Source of the DNA: Nymphalis io
Lineage: Eukaryota > Arthropoda > Insecta > Lepidoptera > Nymphalidae
DNA length: 64,000 nucleotides
Reading direction: 5' to 3'
Assembly: GCF_905147045.1 (NCBI RefSeq)
Contig: NC_065901.1
Location: 1,798,001 to 1,862,000, forward strand
Shown here in pieces: positions 59,444 through 64,000 of this stretch (the first letter of the stretch is position 1; every line of letters starts with the position of its first letter). The translations under genes were made by a program, and so were the position numbers. The notes beneath the pieces are model-generated. The model made no database searches. It had not been told where the DNA came from and saw only the letters and a program-made list of their open reading frames with translations.

Positions 59444-59506
59444 TGGCAGGTGGACGGGCAAATTTGCCACCTGATGGGCCACCTGACCGCCCATTGACAT
59501 TGGATG
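59444..59506 (-). repeat. SINE-like family A, short fragment
   Basis: GGCAGGTGGACGGGCAAATT, with GCCACCTGATGG duplicated, then CCCATTGACATTGG. Confidence 0.6.
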
Positions 59507-60570
59507 ATAAATAAATAAGTGGGATATATTTGCACAGTAGTTGTACACGTATGGGTTACTGTTTAAGCTTAGGTTCTGTGGAGGCACCATTATGTATAAA
59601 GAGTATAAAATGTCGTGGTTGATATCTTGTATTCTGTTATTTTTAACTTCAACGATAAGCTTCGTCGACAATATAACAAATTAAAACCATAGACCCAAAC
59701 TCATTTCAGGCCACGTCCGAGTTAGTAACATCTATTAAATGCGTTTTAACACAGTTTACCTGCCTCTAAATCAACCGATCCAACGACGAACGGTTTTCGA
59801 ATATCCAACAGAATACAGTTTCAATCATAAGCTATAATCCGCTTCAGTAACCCTTCATTAGTATACGGATTTAACAAATTATATAAGAATCGATGCGATT
59901 AAGCATTTTAACTTTAATAATTTTATTCATGCAACTGTTTCCGATTTTCCTTATTTCCTTACATTTGACCATTACTTATTTGCACAATTTTACGAAAGTA
60001 CATACACGCTAACCTAAATTAAGCCTGGCATGTGTATTTGATAGAATTATATAGCAGTGGTATTACAATATTAAATTGCTCATTAATCGTTGAAAGCACC
60101 ACTATTATTCAAACCACGACAAAAGAGAGAAGCTTTAGCTCAGCAGTGGGACTTTTTGGCTGTTACTTTTACTATCATTCAAATCATACTTTTTCATTTT
60201 ATGAAATCTAAATCCCAAATGGTAAGTTAATATAATTTGCTGCTACTGATTTTTTAGTCCTGATATTGTTTTCAATTAAATATTTTGCTCAATATTATTC
60301 AATTTGTCTTAACAAATTTATCTTAATAAACATTAATACTTTGCGGCAAAAAGACTCACAAAATTTTCAATTAATTCCAATAAAATATAATACTTAAATA
60401 TTCAACTTCTAGATGTACTCAAATAGAAATGATGAACGTGATAACTGCAAATTCTAAAATCTTTTGCCACAAATAAAATAGTAACCGTGCGAAAAACAGT
60501 TATTGTGTAAATCATAACCGCGTGGAATGGTGACAGGAATGCTAGCAGCATTTCTCCTTTGATCTCTCCA
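59507..60570. other. AT-rich DNA, no gene seen
   Basis: Only a 3' end of SINE family B (AGCTTTAGCTCAGCAGTGGG, 60125-60172). Confidence 0.4.
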
Positions 60571-60868
60571 ATCGTCTTTTTTTTTTATAGAATAGGAAGG
60601 TGGACGAGCATATGGGCCACCTGATGGTAAGTGGTCACCAAACGCCCTTAGACATTGGCATTGTAAGAAATGTCAACCATCGCTTATAGCCAATGCGCCA
60701 CCAACCTTGGGAACTAAGATTTTATGTCCCTTGTGCCTGTAATTACACTGGCTCACTCACCCTTCAAACCAGAACACAACAATATCAAGTATTGCTGTTT
60801 TGCGGTAGAATATCTGATGAGTGGGTGGTACCTACCCAGACGAGCTTGCACAAAGCCCTACCACCAGT
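60571..60868 (-). repeat. SINE-like family A, young full-length copy
   Basis: TTTTTTTTTATAGAATAGGA to CAAAGCCCTACCACCAGTA. Best full-length reference copy, 330 bases upstream of gene 3. Confidence 0.94.
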
Positions 60869-61016
60869 AAAGTCTTCGCGAAATATGAACCAGCCCACCT
60901 ACCACCAGAAGAGGCAATAAGATAAGCATTTTTAATGATCTTTTGTATTACTCCAAGGTCCAAAAAATTAATAACTTTTACTGATAGACAGAACGATTTA
61001 ATAATCTCTTAATAGT

Positions 61017-61066
61017 TTAATTGTAAAATCGAATAAAAAATTCCTTATCACTTTTTACAGATTCAG
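61017..61066 (+). promoter_or_regulatory. Conserved upstream block of gene 3
   Basis: Counterpart of the block at 53743-53790: TTATCACTTTTTACAGATTC, preceded by a similar AATTGTAAAATC-type stretch, about 137 bases before the gene 3 ATG. Either a 3' splice site for a 5' UTR intron or a shared promoter element. Confidence 0.4.
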
Positions 61067-61196
61067 TAACGGTATCTTATCCACGAAAATGTAATGAATA
61101 CTAATGATATGTATAATGCTCACAAATGATAAAATACCGATTTAGTATTAATCGCTACATGTAGATGTGTGTCGCTTATATTTCGGTAATACAGCT

Positions 61197-61652
61197 ATGT
61201 ATCGGATTTGTGTTTTGTTATTACTTGTATGTTGCAACGTACTGTGTGACAACTGTGTGGTGTTTAATTTCGAAGAAAATGCTACCGATGACTTCACAAA
61301 TGACTTCGGTGTATGCGTTGGGAGATCCATATGGGATGTTAGAAGATATAACGATTTGCCGGTGGAAACTCCTCATGAGAATAGCACATTTTACATAGCA
61401 CCGAAACCAGTGTTGAGCTGTATGAACTCATTCATATTCCCCATCACAGCAGGAGGAACATTGGATATTAATTTGTATATGGAACCAGCAGCGCAGTCCG
61501 ATCAGATCACTATCTTAGTGTTTCAATCTGTACCAAACGGAGTTGATACTACTGTGGCTAATGCCGTCTTTTCTGCCTTGGATCCCAGCCTGATAAGAGG
61601 CTGGCAAACTGTGAGGGTCCCTGTCGTCGGATCAGGTGTTTATAATGGCTAT
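61197..61652 (+). CDS. Gene 3 exon 1: MAM-like secreted protein, 3' exon not in window
   Basis: 152 codons from ATG 61197 to Gly-Tyr at a GTGAGT donor (61653). The first 17 residues are a signal peptide (MYRICVLLLLVCCNVLC); then DNCVVFNFE with C20, C40, W46 and C75, NAT and NST glycosylation sites and GWQTVRVPVVG near the end, closely matching gene 2. The codon aligned with the upstream ATG of gene 2 is GTG (61167), so the start here is clear. Reading on past the donor gives a stop at once, so a second exon is required. I found no homologous acceptor exon in the remaining 2.3 kb; it probably lies beyond the window, or the gene is truncated. Confidence 0.75.
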
Positions 61653-61659
61653 GTGAGTT

Positions 61660-63046
61660 AAGATTTATATGATTATTTAAACTAGTATAAAAATATTACA
61701 ATACAAAAGTTTGAGTGTGCGTTTTATACGAAAACAATTTCTTCAATAAAAAAAATTGTAAGAAAAGTTGTTTGTAAAGATAGTACATCTGCCTTTGGCG
61801 CTGCAAATCTATTTTCTATAAATTATATAAAACAAAGTCGATGAATTCCTCTGTTTGTATCACCGCTAACTTTTTAGTTACGCAACGAATTTTGATATGT
61901 TTTCAAAAATAGAATGAGCATTAAACGTTCCTCAGTTTCAATATATAATTTGTAAATAGTTTGCACAATATGACTGAAGTATGTCCGTGTTTTGTCGAAA
62001 AAAACTATTTTCACACGCTTACATGGCTAACGCTTGCTAAATCTTAGGAGATAACTAAAATAATGTACTAGAAAATTCTAGGTCTTAAAAAGGCCTTCAG
62101 GTAAATCCGCGACAGCATATCTTCTACGGATAACACACATTGTCTTTTTAATACGTATATAAATATGTTTATTGTTTTAATTAATTACTTTAGAAGATAT
62201 TGGTTATTTACATTATATAATTTTAATTAATATTTTATCGTAAAATAAAAACTCTCACGGAACAAAAATAATATATTGCGACAGTCAGCGGTGTCATGGC
62301 TATGGATCAGCGCGGCGTGCTCAATTACGCGGAACGGCGGTTGCAACTTTTAGTGCGGCCTATGTGAATTAATTATTTGTTGATTTACATACATTGTCAG
62401 TACAGGTCCATGATTTCTTCGTTTTGGCCGACTGTATAAAAATAAATAGTTAAAACTGTATTTGTATGTCACAAAGTTGCTCCAATTGTTTAATATTTGT
62501 TGTTGTATGTCTTACTTATGTCGTAATTTTTGTTTTTTAATTCATTTCAACTCAAGCTCTACATAGAGACCACAAAACCTATATATAAGCAACTTTTATA
62601 TTAATTTAATTTATAGTTTTGGGACGGACAATTGTTATGAGCTTTGCTAAATATTGCCAAAATTTATTAAAATAGAAGACGTAGTAGGAAAGAAAATTGT
62701 CGATCTGGGCTGCTATGTATAAAACGCCAAATCTATAAAAGAATCATAAAACTTTATAAAAGAGATTTGTAGGTTTCCAAAATATTTAATAGATAATTTA
62801 CTGTATACAATGTATTTAGTTTATTTTTAAAATAAAGGAAAAAATAATTTAATTATTACAAAGTAAAACATTATCAAAATAAATAAAATATTATTAAGCG
62901 CTTCATGCTGATGAATATTGCTAACAATAACATTTTGCGATTCGAGCCAGTAATTTTAGAAACATTAATATAATAATATATTATTTATATGCCATGTGCT
63001 GTATGGGTGAATATATCAATTGGCGAATGTTTAACAGTAACAATAA
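61660..63046. other. Start of gene 3 intron (inferred) and AT-rich DNA
   Basis: No second exon found. A GC-rich patch at 62283-62375 contains a 23-codon frame from ATG 62298; unexplained. Confidence 0.4.
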
Positions 63047-63335
63047 CAGCCTATTAATGTCCCACTGCTTAGCTAAGGCCTCCTCTCACTATTTGAAGAG
63101 AGGGTTTGGAGCTTATTCCACCACGCTGCTCCAGTGTAGGTTGGTGGAATACACATGTGGCAGAATTTCAGTGAAATTAGACACATGCAAGTTTCCTCAC
63201 GATGTTTTCCTTCACCGTCAAGCACGAGATGAATTATTAACAAAAATTAAGCACATGAAAATTCAGTGGTACTTGCCCGGATTTGAACCCACGATCATCG
63301 TTTGAGATGTCACGCGTTCTAATCACTAGATTATG
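63047..63335 (-). repeat. SINE family B
   Basis: Near full length in complement: ACAGCCTATTAATGTCCCAC, GAGGGTTTGGAGCTTATTCC, CTTGCCCGGATTTGAACCCA (B box), then a decayed A box. Confidence 0.9.
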
Positions 63336-64000
63336 GTGAGTGTTTGTATTTCATTAATTAAACAATACACGGTTTAAAATCCTTTATTTACTCGTACGAG
63401 CATCGTGATGTACAGCTAGTTATTACATATATATAATTATAAAATTTTTAATATATAAAAGGCAGACAGATGAACAAACAGACTAATGTTGCCTGTAATT
63501 ACACTAGCTTACTTTAACAAATTGATAAGCAGCCATACCAAGCAGGCTCTTTGAGGGTAAAATAACTTATGAGTGGTGATGGTTTCAGGTCCCACCATTC
63601 ATAACCACATTATATAGTAATGTCCCAAACGTGCAAATTACATCGCTCCTTGAATAAACCTTTTTTATAACATAAGAACATATATATTTTCACTTTAATG
63701 AATATTTGTATGTATATAAGAAATATTTTACAAGTCACAATTCAAAATAACTACTGTACAAATCATGATTTCGTGAAATGGTGGGATGCTAGCAGGATTT
63801 ATCTTACTTACCATATTAATAGAAAGCAGCACAAAATAAGCTTGAACCCCAAGAACGGACAAAGGATACTTTTTTATCTAATACCTCTCCCCCTAACACG
63901 TGGACAAAGCCGTCGGCGAATACTAGTATAATATATAATATTTCAAAATCAAAAACCTTACTAATCATAATTTTAAGTACTACAACAATAATTGTAGTAC
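63336..64000. other. Non-coding DNA to window end
   Basis: Contains a degenerate family-A trace at 63490-63600 (GCCTGTAATTACACTAGC) and a short repeat end at 63840-63935. No exon seen. Confidence 0.4.

Noticed and set aside
21684..60920. Recurring frame MRHQPWELRFYVPCACNYTG... at many places
   Set aside because: It is the antisense translation of the family A SINE-like repeat, lies in the non-sense orientation relative to poly(A), and differs in start and end at each copy. Not a protein family.
63585..63660. Second exon of gene 3 after TTTCAG at 63589
   Set aside because: The following frame (VPPFITTLYSNVPNVQ) does not match the VTLFGMAS-type exon of the family, and the site lies in a decayed family A repeat.
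1..64000. CRISPR arrays, bacterial operons, ribosome binding sites
   Set aside because: The window is a eukaryotic nuclear sequence; no regularly spaced short repeats with unique spacers and no prokaryotic gene layout are present.

Overview
This window looks like nuclear DNA from an insect, most likely a butterfly or moth. It is AT-rich and dominated by interspersed repeats of kinds I recognise from lepidopteran genomes: several tRNA-derived SINE families, a short poly(A)-ending SINE-like family present about twenty times, RTE-type and Jockey-type LINE fragments and a decayed Helitron. Genes are sparse, have introns, and use GT-AG splice sites and AATAAA signals. Species and family cannot be fixed from sequence alone.

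Layout. 1-46.5 kb holds no host coding gene that I can support. It contains repeat fragments: an RTE pair at 3.8-5.3 kb, an inverted repeat pair at 0.65-1.2 and 14.15-14.67 kb, Jockey-like LINE pieces at 19.6, 23.9 and 30.8-32.3 kb, and many SINEs. It also has several strong palindromes, long AT-rich stretches with nothing recognisable, and one promoter-like TATA/initiator arrangement followed by a possible non-coding first exon at 15.29-15.63 kb. A tandem gene family on the + strand starts at 46.7 kb and runs to the end of the window.

The gene family is the main content. Three genes share a signal peptide, an extracellular beta-rich domain resembling MAM domains, and an intron at exactly the same place and phase (after a Gly-Tyr pair, phase 0). 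Cysteines and a tryptophan align across all three (C17, C20/23, C40/43, W46/49, C72/75). Genes 2 (53.9-55.6 kb) and 3 (61.2 kb to beyond the window) are close paralogs. Gene 2 is a small secreted protein of about 200 residues. In gene 1 (46.7-51.5 kb) the second exon is much longer: after the end of the shared domain it encodes a Thr/Ser/Pro-rich mucin stalk built around eight in-frame 93-residue repeats, then one membrane helix and a short cytoplasmic tail. The locus therefore encodes one predicted mucin-like surface protein beside two related secreted proteins. Their function is unknown; a role at an epithelial surface or in ligand binding is only inference.

Much of the rest reads as repeat history: a LINE whose empty target is visible in a paralogous sequence 16 kb away, a 226-bp element nested in a SINE with a 12-bp target duplication, and SINEs inside the introns of genes 1 and 2.
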